Source: Aurantiochytrium sp. KH105 (taxonomy: Eukaryota; Sar; Bigyra; Thraustochytrida; Thraustochytriidae). Taken from it: 64,000 nt of DNA. How positions within the stretch are numbered: position 1 is the first letter of the stretch; each line of letters starts with the position of its first letter. The translations under genes and the position numbers were made by a program. The notes under the pieces were generated by a model. That model ran no database searches, had not been told where the DNA came from, and saw nothing but the letters and a program-made list of their open reading frames with translations. The stretch spans positions 1 to 64,000 of the forward strand of contig BGKB01000180.1 of assembly GCA_003116975.1 (NCBI GenBank). Direction: 5' to 3'. This document shows, in pieces, positions 1 through 10,200 of the stretch.

Positions 1-691
1 GCTGGCTACCACGTAATGAGTTGCATCGCGCAAGCGACGATGGAAATGATTTTCGCGCACGAGCACGTCATGCATTCTTCGAGCAAAAGCCATGATTTTC
101 GGGAGAACATCCTGCAGCATAAGGCATGTGACTTTTGGAGAGCAAATTACTCCCACACGGTTTCTGGGACTCCTCTCTGCAATCCAGCGAAAAGAGACAC
201 GAAGCATGTCCGAGCTCCGGGACGTTTGTGTAGATATCATGAGATATGTGAACTCGGGAGGAGGTCTTGAAGCTGCACGAGAGCGACAGATCAAGTTGCC
301 AGCTGCAGCTGCCAAAGCCAGATCTCATCGATGCAGACGATGCAATGGCGACTGTCAACCTCCTGTCGTGCTTCTTCCCACGTCGGAGGCGCATCCCGGC
401 CTGAAAATTACGCCCGAGCTTCCTGACGTCAACTCCAATAATCCGCGAGCGGGGCTTCGCAGGAACGAGCGAGGCAAAGCAGGGACCGTTCTCCGCGGAC
501 GCCGAGCTCTCGTGCGCAAGACGGACTCGCCTCGACCCGGCTCGACCCGGCTCGACCAGCCATGGCAGACCTGGATATCGGGTTGCGCGTGTTCTCCCTC
601 TAGAAGCAGAGAGCGAGTGGGTTCCGAGGCAGGTGGCAGAGCAGGACGCAAGCGGGCTCGAAGAGAGAGCAGACCCCGAAGACGGCGCGCG
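1..691. other. Upstream region of the DCN1-like gene, no gene recognised
   Basis: No convincing gene. The DCN1 reading frame stays open upstream to about position 92, but this stretch has no residue pattern typical of the family, and the ATG at 692 fits the protein better. A short direct repeat of GGCTCGACCC lies at about 531-558, roughly 135 nt before the start, and may be promoter or leader sequence. Confidence 0.5.
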
Positions 692-1786
692 ATGGCGAGC
701 GAGAGCAGCATCGCCGACCTGCGCGAGGCGCTGCGGAACCTGGGCCTGCAGACGCGGCCGACCGCGGGCCAGCTGCGACGCCTGCTGGAGCGGTGCGGCG
801 CGCAGCAGCCAGGGACCATGGCCATGGAGGAGCTGTCCGCACTCGCGCGCAGCGTCGTGGCTGCGCAGGGGACCGGCGCGACGCGCGGCGGCGGCGGCGG
901 CGGCGGCAGGAGCGGGCCGCGCTTCGCCCAGCCGGCCTTCGTCCCCACGAAGAGGAACCGCGCTGCAGCCGAGACCTGCGACGCGCTGCAGGGCCTACAA
1001 CCGCTTCAGGGGGTCCACGTTCACCAAGAGCAGCAACAGCAACAATTACAGCAACTGCAACAGCATTCGTTGCTGCAGGAAGCGCTTCCGGGCAGACCGA
1101 ACGGCGCCGAGAACTTTGCGCCGCATGCGTTGGGAAGCAGAAAACGTCGACGTCAAAGCGGAGCACTCTGCAGCGCTGATGAGGCCAGGGAGGCCGCCTT
1201 TGCCGCCTTTGTAGATCCAGACACGGGCCGCATCGGACCTGAGGGCATGCTGCGGCTCTGTCGTGAGCTCGGCGTACAGCCCGAAGATCCCGTTATGATC
1301 GTTCTTTCCTGGGTCATGCGCGCACAGGAGCTGGGTGTGTTTACTCGAATAGAGTTCCTTTCGGGTCTCGAGGCCCTCCAAGTTAGGTCACTGGAGGAAA
1401 TTCGCGTCACAGGCAAGCTCGAAGCGCTGCGCGCGATGCTTGATCCCCAGAACCCAGACTTTGTAGGAATCTATCGTTTCACCTACGCCTGGGCTTGCGA
1501 GCCTGGCCAGCGCTGCTTGAGCAAGGATATGGCTCTCGCGCTGTGGCCCCTTGTCCTCGTACGCTTCCAGTCAGTCATTCTTCCGGACTTCCTTCGCTAT
1601 CTTGGGTCTGTCGACTCTCTTCGAGGAATTCCGCGTGACCTCTGGATGCAGACCTTGCAGTTCGTGCAAATGTACAAGCAGCGAGGCCCTGCGTTTCTCG
1701 AGACGTTTGACCCAGACACTGGCGCTTGGCCGGTCGTAATCGACGACTTTGCGCTTGCGCGTCGTGGCGATCACCACGGCTCCTAG
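692..1786 (+). CDS. DCN1-like protein (cullin neddylation cofactor, PONY domain)
   Basis: 364 residues. The family binds cullins and the NEDD8 E2 enzyme and stimulates cullin neddylation, thereby activating cullin-RING ubiquitin ligases. The C-terminal half (about residues 160-355) is a PONY/DCUN1 domain: an EF-hand-like start, then FTRIEFLSGL, YRFTYAWACEPGQRCLS, the ALWPLVL helix and the hallmark end AWPVVIDDFALARR. The N-terminus lacks an obvious UBA domain but has a helical segment (ADLREALRNLGLQTR, about residues 8-35) resembling SAP/LEM/HeH folds. Between them lie a Gly run and a Gln-rich tract (about residues 110-130). The ATG at 692 is the first in-frame methionine that gives a compact protein; the frame is open further upstream. 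The domain call is strong; the role of the N-terminal extension is inferred. Confidence 0.88.
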   Translation: MASESSIADLREALRNLGLQTRPTAGQLRRLLERCGAQQPGTMAMEELSALARSVVAAQGTGATRGGGGGGGRSGPRFAQPAFVPTKRNRAAAETCDALQGLQPLQGVHVHQEQQQQQLQQLQQHSLLQEALPGRPNGAENFAPHALGSRKRRRQSGALCSADEAREAAFAAFVDPDTGRIGPEGMLRLCRELGVQPEDPVMIVLSWVMRAQELGVFTRIEFLSGLEALQVRSLEEIRVTGKLEALRAMLDPQNPDFVGIYRFTYAWACEPGQRCLSKDMALALWPLVLVRFQSVILPDFLRYLGSVDSLRGIPRDLWMQTLQFVQMYKQRGPAFLETFDPDTGAWPVVIDDFALARRGDHHGS

Positions 1787-2265
1787 TCCTCATCTGGAGA
1801 ATAGCCATCATCGCTGCCGATTCTCGTGCTGGGAGCGTTGCCATCATCAGAGATGAGAGCCGTCGATAGTTGTCCTTGTAAACTTAGGTTTCACTGTGTA
1901 TACGTATAGTACAGCTAAAGTTGTCCTCGTTTCGTTGCCTAGGCCCAGGGTCTCTCCATCTCACTCGTGGCGTTGGTGATACTCTGATCCTTCCATCCAC
2001 CATGGTCCGCGTGTCTCTGCGCGCAGACGCTGATCATCGCATCGATTTGCCCTTACTTGCCTTGCATTCTCCACCACAACGTGGCAAAACCGAGAGCTGC
2101 TCGCCGCCTCTGCGCGCGGCTCGCGGACGCGACGAGACGGATCTCCACTGAGAGAGTCTGCGCGGGGGCCGCGTAGGCGACGGCGTGTAGCGACGCGCGC
2201 CGACCTGCAGCAGCAACGTGATCAGCAGCAGCGGCAGTAGCAGCAGCAGCAGCAGCGGCAGCAGC
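1787..2265. other. Intergenic region between DCN1-like and THOC1
   Basis: No gene seen. The region must hold the DCN1 3' end and the THOC1 promoter. AGC-rich sequence just before 2266 (about 2223-2265) is probably 5' leader; it keeps the THOC1 frame open upstream of its ATG but contains no ATG in that frame. Confidence 0.5.
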
Positions 2266-4592
2266 ATGGACTTTGACAATGGCGTAGCGGCGCTTGTGGC
2301 GGCGGTCGAAGCGAGCCGCGGCGGTCTGCAGCGCGAGCTGCAGGAGACGCGACAGGCCGAGGAAAAGCTCGCTGCTCGACCGGAGGAGAACTCTGGTCAA
2401 GAGAATGAAGCCGGCGCAACACCACCCCAGGACAACGCCGCAGAAATTTTGCCCTCGGCAATCGCGCCTCTTGTCAAAGTCTGCGGCGCCTTGCGGGACG
2501 CGCTCGTACGAGATGCGGGCGTTTCGGAGCTCGAAGCGAACGAAGAGGTTGCAGCGGCAGTCAATGTTGCTCTCAGAAGGTACGTGAAGAGGAAGCGTGA
2601 AGAGTTGCAAGAGTGCCGTGCAACACAAAAGCAAAGATCTAACGGCGGGATCCACACCCTCCTCTTGGACATTTCATTTGCCTGCACAGAGAACTCCAGG
2701 ACCTCGGCCTCGAGGGTGCAGATTGCCTCGTGAGCGCAGCGATTCTCCTTTCTTTGGGCTCGGCCTACGCCAAACCAGAGTTGGCGCTTCTTCTCTTTGA
2801 GGATCTCTTTCAGAGCGTGACTGTGCAGACAATGGGCGCCGCGTGGGATCTGCTCGAGACGAGAATTCGTGTGCTCACGAGCAAACGTATTATGCCCTTT
2901 GGAAAGGTAACCAAAGCAAAGATGGCGATGCTACGCATCGCAAACTATCTCTTGCGCAGATTATCAGCCTCGCACCATACAGTGCTCTGCGGTCGCGTCA
3001 TGATGTTCCTTGCCTACGCCTTTCCTCTATCAGAACGCAGTGGCGTGAACCTCCTTGGCTCATACAACGAAGACAACTTGACGGAGTTTGAAGACGAAAC
3101 CTCATTTGATGAAAGCACGCGTGCAGCGGACGCGGATCCAGTCGTATCCTCAAGCACCGATCGTCAGGCCGTGAATTACACGCTGTACAGTCGCTTCTGG
3201 GAACTGCAACGCTTCTTCATGACGCGAATTGACCGCGCCGGTGGGTGTGCGCGAGATGTCAAGACATGGACTTCCTTCGCCGAGGTCGCCAATGTGGTTC
3301 TCACGGCCTTTGAGTCGAATCCCTTTTCGCAGGCAGACCTCGATCGAGAAGCCTTGGCCGCACGTGCAAGCAAACGCAGAAGGGTGAGCGCAGACGCAAC
3401 GATGGACACAGCGGCGGCTGATGGAGACAGCGCAGCGATGCAACTGGAAACAGAAGAGGGAAGCGAAGGCGTCATTGGCGAGGAGGGCAGCAGCGCCCGA
3501 GGGTTCTTTCCTACAAAGTACCTGAGTAGTAGCCGGCTCCTGCGTCTCCAGCTCACCGACCCAACGCTCCGGCGAAACGTCCTTTGCCAATTCTCTGTGC
3601 TGCTCAATTCACTAGACCAAATACGCCAAGGTTCGGCAGCTGCAAGTGTTCCCGTCGCCTTGCAAAAGAAGCTCGAAGACAAGACGAGCGGGGTTGCCGT
3701 CTTGCGTGCGCGCGTCAAGGACCTTCTACGCAACACGCCCCCAGACGGAGACGGCTTCGTGGCCGATCTCTCGCACGTTTTGAGTCGCGAAAGAAATTGG
3801 ATTAAATGGAAGCAGGCGAAGTGCCCCAATTTTGAGCGCTTCGCCACGAGTGAAACAACAAGTGCGCTCGATGAGGAGGACGAGGCTCGCGAGCGTGCCA
3901 AGAAAGCGCGCGCCGCGCGCGCCAAGTCCAAAGTCAAGGCCAACCGTCAGCTTTGGCGCTCAGGTCTCGCTGGCACGTGGGAAGAAAAGCTCTCAGAATC
4001 GAACCCCACGCCTGCTACCGACGATTTTATTCAAGATATGGAAGTTGCAATTGACCCTGACAACTGTATCGAGGAGGACTATCACCCCAAGAATGATCCA
4101 ACGTATTGCTGGCGTGGATTTCGACTTCTGGCGCGTTCGCGACTCGATGCGCTCGAAAAGATCGAAAATGGTAAACTTGAAGAGCTCGTCACTCATCTCG
4201 TCAAGCGCAAACAAGCTCTCGAACAAGGCGGTGATGGCGAAGACGCAGAGATTTCGCAAAGCGTGGACGCAACGGCCGAGAAGGATGACGAAAAACGTGT
4301 CGGCGATCCCATGGAAGATGGCAACAACGAAACGACCGCGGTCAAAAGCGACGAGACGCAAGACTCTAATCACGCGGACGAATCTGCACAGGAGCAGCAG
4401 CAACAACAACAACAACAAGATGATGATGATGACAACGATGATGACAGCGATGACGATGGTGAAGGAGATGAAGATGAAGATGAGGAGAATGGGCAGGACG
4501 CAGAAGAAGATGCAGGACGCGACAGCGATGGCGCTGGCGCGTCAAAAGAAGACGCGGGTCCTGAGGCCATGGACGAGGACGACGAAGCTTGA
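2266..4592 (+). CDS. THOC1: THO complex subunit 1 (THOC1/Hpr1-like), two exons
   Basis: Joining 2266-2579 to 2690-4592 gives a 738-residue protein. THOC1 is a core subunit of the nuclear THO/TREX complex, which couples transcription to mRNA packaging and export. Family hallmarks in the second exon include YAKPELALLLFEDLFQ, NYLLRRLSASHHTVLCGRVM, FLAYAFPLSERSGVNLLGSY, a YSRFWELQRFF segment and a NTPPDGDGF/RNWIKWKQAKCPNFERF block that matches the conserved ENPPDG...NW..WK..GCP order of animal THOC1. The C-terminus is a long acidic tail with a Gln run and Asp/Glu stretches (about residues 650-735); no death domain is visible, unlike the human protein. The two frames differ, and a 110-nt intron restores continuity. 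The ATG at 2266 is the first in frame. Family call strong, exon structure probable. Confidence 0.88.
2580..2689 (+). other. Spliceosomal intron in THOC1
   Basis: 110 nt. The donor is GTACGT at 2580, a CTAAC branch-point-like motif sits at 2639-2643, and a pyrimidine-rich tract runs into TGCACAG ending at 2689. Removal is phase 2 and converts the exon-1 frame exactly into the frame of the long THOC1 ORF, giving RRELQDLGLEGADCLVSA across the junction. The unspliced frame runs into a stop at 2731-2733. Confidence 0.8.
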
Positions 4593-4940
4593 ACGAGTAA
4601 TTTTGAGTCTATAAAAGTAAAATTGAGATTTCGGAGTGCAAGACCATTTCAGGGTGTGCAATGCGAGGCGTGCCGCTCGCTGCTTGCTGAGCACGCTCGT
4701 GATTTGCTTTCCCGTGTCTGCAGAATGGTGCGCCTTACGCCAGTGCTCTTGGTCTCGAAATCTTCTCCTTCCAGTTGCTGACGCTCTTGTAAATTTTGGG
4801 AATTTCCCTGCATTGATGAGGGTCAGGACACTTTGGAACAACGGCACGAGAAACAAAGGCAACCAAAGGGCAGTGGAAAAACAAGAAGAAATTTGAGTGA
4901 GAAATAGAGTACATGTAGTTTTGGATTTTACAAAACAGCT
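4593..4940. other. Convergent 3' intergenic region
   Basis: Separates the ends of THOC1 (+) and the sulfatase (-). No gene seen. It probably contains both 3' UTRs. Confidence 0.5.
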
Positions 4941-7151
4941 TCACGGCAGAAGGTCCGCCATTGCGTAGAGCTCAAAACCCCGGCGCGACTGCTCTGCGCA
5001 GGCTCGAAAAAGAAAGCACTTGCGCCGCTGCGTCTGGTAACTAAAGTGCTCGCAGCGGTCGTCATCTGCGCACGCGCGAAGACAATCGCCGCGTTCGGCT
5101 TTGAACCTGCGCAAGAGACCCTTGCGCAGCTTGCAGCGGCGCTTCGGAGACGCAAAGCCTGTCAGAACACTGTCAAAGTCGTACACATCGATGCCGCTTG
5201 CGTCGACATCAGTTTCGCTGCACGTATTTGCGAACAGTCTGCATTCGTGCGTGCTCGGCGCGAAATCGAAGACTTTGCAGGTGTCCGCTTCCGCGCAGGC
5301 ATCAAAACAGTCCTTGGGCGTTTCCGCTTCGGTGACTGCAGAAGGTGAGGCTGCGCAGCGGCGGTTCTCAGCAGCATAATTTTCACGAATGCCATACGGG
5401 TCGCTGTTAGGCACTCGAATGAAAAGAAAAGTCGGCGCCGGAGTCGGATTGGGCGCCCTTGTGGGTGCCGTGGGCTGGGGTGTCGGCGCCAAGGTGGGAG
5501 GAGGCGTTGGTTCTTGGCACTCGCGACTGCTGTACTTGCAGTAGTTGGTGCGAAACCTTCCATCGGAGAAAAATCCCAAAGTCGATGCGTATGTGTCTGG
5601 CTCGATCAGACGAAGATCTTCTTCCTCTTTGGGGTCCTGGCCCAAATCGAAGAGCTTGTAGGTGTACGCGTCGCGAACAAGCTTGAGCGTACGATCGCTG
5701 TTTCGCATGTCGAAAAAGGCGAAGTCGCAACCCTTGCTGCTGTCGACTCGGTTGCTCGTGCAGATTTCGGCGTGCATCCATGATCGCGAAGATGCATCGC
5801 TCCCATCGAGCAAGCTGTTGTGAAACGAAGCCGCACCAAGATTCTGAAAAGGCTCAAGCGCCACATCATCGTCTTCAAGACCGATGAGTCCCGCGAGCGT
5901 AAGAACGAGGTCGTAATGTACGTGGGGTACCTGCGAAACGCTGCCCTCGGCCAAATGTTTGGGCCAGCTGATGATCGTAGGTGCGCGGATTCCGCCTTCA
6001 TAAATCTCACGTTTGTGGCCCTTGAGATTCATGGTGGACTTGAATGTGTCCGTGCTGTAGGAAGAGTCCGTGCCAAGGCTCACGTGCGGCCCATTATCGG
6101 AAGAAAAGACGAAAATCGTGTCGTCTCGAATGCCGTGACGCTCCAGGGCATCGAGCAAGACGCCGACATTGGCGTCCATCTCGTGCGTGATGGCAGCGAG
6201 GTGCCCGACACGTCCTGTTGACATGCCCTGGTTTACAAGGTCCGTGTATCTGCCATATGTGCTAACGGGGCTCGTCTGCAACCTTTTTGCACTTCCCGTA
6301 GGATTATAGAACCCGTTATGCGTCGCGATGCAGGCGTAATACAGGAAGAAGGGCTGGTCAGGACGCATTTCCATGTGCGTGTCAATGTACTCCATTGCTT
6401 GATGGCGAAAGAGCATGTTCGCGTTGTCGCATCTTTTGCTGTTTTGCAAAAGACCTGTGAAAGGATCAAGTTCGCAGTCGCTCGAGCCAAATTCGCAGGT
6501 GCACCTTGCCTCTGAGGCTTTCTCGTTCTGAGTGAATGCAATCTGCTCGTATTCACCATCGTCGGCCTTCCACAGGCTCGATGGGAAGACGCGATGGGCC
6601 TCAGCGTGAGTAAGAAAGCCGTAGAACTGGTCGAAGCCCTGTTTCCACGGCGCACCAACTGAATCCTCTGTACCAAGACCATACTTGCCAACGGCCATCG
6701 TCCAGTAGCCCTGTTCTTTGAGCATGCGCGGGAGCGTTGCCTGGTCCGCGGGGAGCGGGAATTCATTGCCTGGAATCAGATTGTTTCCACGCATTTCGCT
6801 CGTGCCCGTTGGTGTCCCGGTGAGCAGAGCGTATCGTGCAGGCCCACAGACGGGGCTACTCGTGTAGCTGCGCGTCATGCGCACGCCCTCGCGCGCAAGA
6901 CGTTCTAACTGGGGTGTGTGAATAATCTTGTCCTCCTCAATGGTGGTGTCAAAGTCCACATCGTCGTAGACCGCCCATTGCGGACTCTGCTGGTTCACCT
7001 CGCCGATGCCCAAATCATCCGCAAGGTAAAGAATAATGTTTGGCTTGCCGGCGTGGCAAGCCTGCAGAGATGTGAGCATGACGGTGAGCGCGCCCGCGAG
7101 AGCCGCACGGCTCCGCCGAAGCCCAGGCCTACTTGCACGAAGGGGCTGCAT
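4941..7151 (-). CDS. Secreted type I sulfatase with C-terminal PAN/apple-like repeats
   Basis: 736 residues. Sulfatases hydrolyse sulfate esters using a formylglycine made from a cysteine in C-x-P-x-R. Here the motif is CGPARYALLTG with Cys about 102; the metal site begins at NIILYLADDLGIG (about residues 36-48), and FVFSSDNGPH matches the second metal-binding block. A signal peptide is likely (hydrophobic ALAGALTVMLTSLQACHAG, residues 17-35). After the catalytic domain comes a Pro/Thr linker (about residues 543-580), then two Cys-rich modules (about residues 588-735) with the spacing of PAN/apple domains (for example CFDACAEADTCKVFDFA and CLRACADDDRCEHFSYQ), which usually bind carbohydrate or protein. 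The frame continues 89 residues upstream without another ATG, so the ATG at 7151 is used. The substrate is unknown; sulfated polysaccharides are plausible for a marine osmotroph (inference). Confidence 0.87.
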   Translation of the reverse strand: MQPLRASRPGLRRSRAALAGALTVMLTSLQACHAGKPNIILYLADDLGIGEVNQQSPQWAVYDDVDFDTTIEEDKIIHTPQLERLAREGVRMTRSYTSSPVCGPARYALLTGTPTGTSEMRGNNLIPGNEFPLPADQATLPRMLKEQGYWTMAVGKYGLGTEDSVGAPWKQGFDQFYGFLTHAEAHRVFPSSLWKADDGEYEQIAFTQNEKASEARCTCEFGSSDCELDPFTGLLQNSKRCDNANMLFRHQAMEYIDTHMEMRPDQPFFLYYACIATHNGFYNPTGSAKRLQTSPVSTYGRYTDLVNQGMSTGRVGHLAAITHEMDANVGVLLDALERHGIRDDTIFVFSSDNGPHVSLGTDSSYSTDTFKSTMNLKGHKREIYEGGIRAPTIISWPKHLAEGSVSQVPHVHYDLVLTLAGLIGLEDDDVALEPFQNLGAASFHNSLLDGSDASSRSWMHAEICTSNRVDSSKGCDFAFFDMRNSDRTLKLVRDAYTYKLFDLGQDPKEEEDLRLIEPDTYASTLGFFSDGRFRTNYCKYSSRECQEPTPPPTLAPTPQPTAPTRAPNPTPAPTFLFIRVPNSDPYGIRENYAAENRRCAASPSAVTEAETPKDCFDACAEADTCKVFDFAPSTHECRLFANTCSETDVDASGIDVYDFDSVLTGFASPKRRCKLRKGLLRRFKAERGDCLRACADDDRCEHFSYQTQRRKCFLFRACAEQSRRGFELYAMADLLP

Positions 7152-8739
7152 CGTTCGTTGGTGTGTGTGTATATGTGTGTTGAAAAGGTGTCGAGTCCAA
7201 CACGATTGCGTTTTGCTTTCGCGCCCCCCTCGCAAACGAGTCTCTCTCTTCTTCTTTTCCGGCTCTAGTCCACTCCCGCTTGCAAATCCAGTGTCCGGCG
7301 GGGCTGCAGCCAGGCCGTGTCGTGTCCCCGGCGACGAGACCGTCCTCTCTGGCTCGCGGCGCGGGCCGGCTCGCTCGCGAGAGCGCGGGAAGACGGTGCG
7401 CGGCGAAAGGGAAGACAAAGCCGCGGGCCTGCGCAGGCTCTTCCGCTCCGCGCTGACCGGCTGCGAGGGCTCCTTCCAAGTCCCCTTGAGACCGCATAGC
7501 CGGTAAACCGGGCTCAGCTTAGCTCAGCCTAGCCCCTGCAGTGCAGAGAAGGGCAGTGCACTGATGAGCGTGGCGCGCCACGCGTCCTGCACGTCTGCCC
7601 GCGTTAAGTCCCTGTGGCCACACGCGGCGTCAGTGCCGGCGCGTGGCATTCGGTCATGTCCCCAAGCGCGGATTCTTTCCGGCTTGCAGGCCGTCTTGCT
7701 CGCCGCCTGATCACAACGCTACGCGCCACGCCGCGACGCGACGCGACTCGACTCAATATGATGGCATCCACGCCAGCTACCCAAAAAGTCCGCGCGATGG
7801 CGACCTTTACGGAGCCTTTTTTTGGCCAAAGGTCAGAGCAATGAGAAAGTAGTTTGATAATACATGAACAGAGCAGAAATCCGTTTTTTCGCTTCCCGAA
7901 CTCCTTTAAACTTCGAGCTTTTTTGTTTGTTCGTTTTTCTGAAGTTGCCGATGTTGAATGGAGTCATCTTGCCCCCGCTGCTCGTGCTCTTTCGCGTTAT
8001 TCATTTTTATTCTCCCTCTTTTTGTAAAGTTCAGGTCCGCGGGGGCTCCGACGCTTACGATGATGTTCGCAACGTGTCGCACGAACCTTGTTCAGAAAGG
8101 AAGAAAAGGAACTCCGCGCCGCTTGTCGCACCTCTGGAGTCCCGCGCCGGGACGGTGCTGCTCGGAATGGCTGGCACGCGTTCTTTAGCGTCGCGCGGCA
8201 GCGGAGCGCGCTTGGTGAGACGCGCTTGGCAGGAAACGCTTGGCGCGCTTGTTCTGGAGTCGGCGCGGGTAACTGCGGCCTGGCTGGCGACTACGCTGTG
8301 ACCCCCGGGACTTCCCGGGGCGACGAGGATGTCCCGAGCGCGAGAGACCGGCCACGCGACCAGGAGTGTGGCGCGCCGGAGGCCTGGAGGTCCGGAGAGT
8401 GGCGGGTGACGGACACCTCGTCAAGACAACTCGGTTTTCCTCAGCTCAGTCAGTTTGCATTCGGCGTGCGTTGTAGAAAGATGATGGCCGTGATGAGTGA
8501 AAATGGATGTGGTATGCGGGCACGTGGTAAAGTAAATGAAAAATAAACACATTTTTGGTTGAGCGGAATTGCCAGACAGCAAGTCTCTACTACATTCGTC
8601 GGCATACCGCTTGCGGACGATGATGGCGTGGAACAGGTGATTATTGTGGGCCATGGCTACCAGTACTCTTGGTGGACTTGTGGGGGAATAAGGTGACGGG
8701 AGGGGATGAAAGAAGCTTTCTCGCCCAAAAAACACAAAA
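7152..8739. other. Intergenic region upstream of the sulfatase, no gene recognised
   Basis: About 1.6 kb between two minus-strand genes, holding the sulfatase promoter and the 3' flank of the 7TM gene. TG-rich repeats (7161-7178) lie just upstream of the sulfatase start. Reading frames here are short, low in recognisable motifs and overlap on several frames, so none is called. Confidence 0.45.
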
Positions 8740-10059
8740 TCAAAGACGCATGTGCGAGACGGAAGGCGAGACGGCCTCCTCGTCGTCAGAGGAAAAGTCC
8801 ATGTTGGTAGGCGCGCTCGGCAGCGATCGTCGGCGCTTCTCGCCGGCAAGGCGAAAGACGAAAATAAAGACTGCAAAGGCGCAGACGAGATTGCCGATGA
8901 GAACAACGAGGTTAAGGGCGAGATACATGCGCGTTCGTACGGACCTGACAAAGGCCGCAGCCATCAGAAGCAGCACTGCAATCGGGCCGAGTACAAGGAT
9001 GACTTTCGTGACGATAATGATGGTCGCCAGAGCCTTGTTGAAGGTGGTCTGTTCAGCACCACTGGTAACGCCGCGCTCCTTGGCGAGGTTGCTCAGCGTC
9101 TTGAGCGTCATGAAGAGCTTGTACAGGATCCGCGCGAGAAAGAGCGCCGTGACAACAAAGTCGAGCACATAGATCGTCAGAAAAATGAGCAGGACAGAGT
9201 CTAACATGGTCTGGGCCTCGACGCTGGTGTCGACCGCGTAAGGGTAGATGAGGAGCAGGACCACATTGATGATGCTGATGGCGGCAATGCGAGCGTACGT
9301 CGAGTACTGCACGAATTTTGGGCGGCGAATGAGGAGAGACTCGACGCCGAAGAGCTTGCCGTAGAGTCGCAGCGAGGGGAGCTGCTGGAACCAGATGAGA
9401 AAGAAGGCCCACAGTCCGGCAAAGATCGAGGTGGCCGAGAGGCACATGCCAAAGTCCTGCGCAAAGAAGCTGTCGTAGCGGTAGTTACCGGCCAAGAAGG
9501 AGAGGTAGTACATGATGGCCCCAAAGGACCATGCGAGGAAGAGGGTCATGCTGAGAAAGGTCCAGCGCTGGCGCTTGCGGATCTGCTTGGTGCGGCGCTT
9601 TGAGCGCAAGGACTCGTTGGGCGTTGGCATCCTTTCGAGCGACTCGAGGCGGGACTCGCGCGTGACAACGGGTGACGGGGGCGGGGAGTCAAAGGAGGAG
9701 AGGCTCGTCTTGGAGTTTGCCTTTTGTAGCTTGGGGTGCATGCTCGAGAGTCGCCGCAACTGCTTGTCGGCGATGTTCCAGTGGCAGAGCAGGTAGATGA
9801 TGCCAAAGGTCGAGGTGCAAAAGGTGATGACGGCGATGAAGACCGCGATGACCCAGACGGCGAGCTGCAGGTCCTCGTTAACGCGGCAGTCGTTGAAGAG
9901 CATCCAGTCGTCCTTGCCCGAGTACCCTGCCGGGCACGCGCAAATCCCGGTCGTCACATTGCACACCCCGACGGCGCCGAACGGCATGCTCTCCTCGCAC
10001 AGCGACTCCGCGCTCGTGCACGGGACCCACACGTCCTCCCTCCCCAAGACAGACACCAT
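8740..10059 (-). CDS. Seven-transmembrane protein with N-terminal EGF-like cysteine module
   Basis: 439 residues, family not recognised. The N-terminal 60 residues hold six cysteines, including CNVTTGICACPAGYSG, which resembles an EGF/laminin-type module. Seven hydrophobic segments follow: about residues 66-94, 165-190, 200-230, 255-278, 282-315, 330-365 and 370-400. The loop after the first segment is basic and Ser/Pro-rich; the tail is acidic (SSDDEEA). This layout (extracellular Cys module plus 7TM) suggests a surface receptor or GPCR-like protein, but no GPCR signature such as DRY or NPxxY was seen. The ATG at 10059 is the only methionine in the long upstream-open frame, and no classical signal peptide precedes the Cys module, so an upstream exon cannot be excluded. 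Confidence 0.65.
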   Translation of the reverse strand: MVSVLGREDVWVPCTSAESLCEESMPFGAVGVCNVTTGICACPAGYSGKDDWMLFNDCRVNEDLQLAVWVIAVFIAVITFCTSTFGIIYLLCHWNIADKQLRRLSSMHPKLQKANSKTSLSSFDSPPPSPVVTRESRLESLERMPTPNESLRSKRRTKQIRKRQRWTFLSMTLFLAWSFGAIMYYLSFLAGNYRYDSFFAQDFGMCLSATSIFAGLWAFFLIWFQQLPSLRLYGKLFGVESLLIRRPKFVQYSTYARIAAISIINVVLLLIYPYAVDTSVEAQTMLDSVLLIFLTIYVLDFVVTALFLARILYKLFMTLKTLSNLAKERGVTSGAEQTTFNKALATIIIVTKVILVLGPIAVLLLMAAAFVRSVRTRMYLALNLVVLIGNLVCAFAVFIFVFRLAGEKRRRSLPSAPTNMDFSSDDEEAVSPSVSHMRL

Positions 10060-10081
10060 CTTCAAGAGCCCAGCCGCAGCC

Positions 10082-10143
10082 CCAGCTCCGCCAGCTCCGC
10101 CAGCTCCGCCAGCTCCGCCAGCTCCGCCAGCTCCGCCAGCTCC
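10082..10143. repeat. 9-bp tandem repeat (CCAGCTCCG), about 7 copies
   Basis: Near-perfect array with unit CCAGCTCCG, 23-84 nt upstream of the 7TM protein ATG, so it is probably transcribed as 5' leader. Because the unit is a multiple of three, it keeps reading frames open and inflates apparent ORFs on the minus strand. Confidence 0.9.
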
Positions 10144-10147
10144 AGAC

Positions 10148-10150
<3 letters not shown>

Positions 10151-10179
<29 letters not shown>

Positions 10180-10200
10180 ACAGGCAGACAGACAGACAGC
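10151..10200. repeat. Tetranucleotide repeat (GGCA)n grading into (GACA)n
   Basis: About 50 nt of GGCA units decaying into GACA units, 92 nt upstream of the 7TM ATG. The gene strand reads (TGCC)n. A similar array sits 89 nt upstream of the third WS/DGAT gene. Confidence 0.9.

Noticed and set aside
2642-2733. Continuation of THOC1 exon 1 without splicing (LLLDISFACTE...)
   Set aside because: Looks protein-like but ends in a stop; strong donor, branch point and acceptor signals restore the long THOC1 frame instead.
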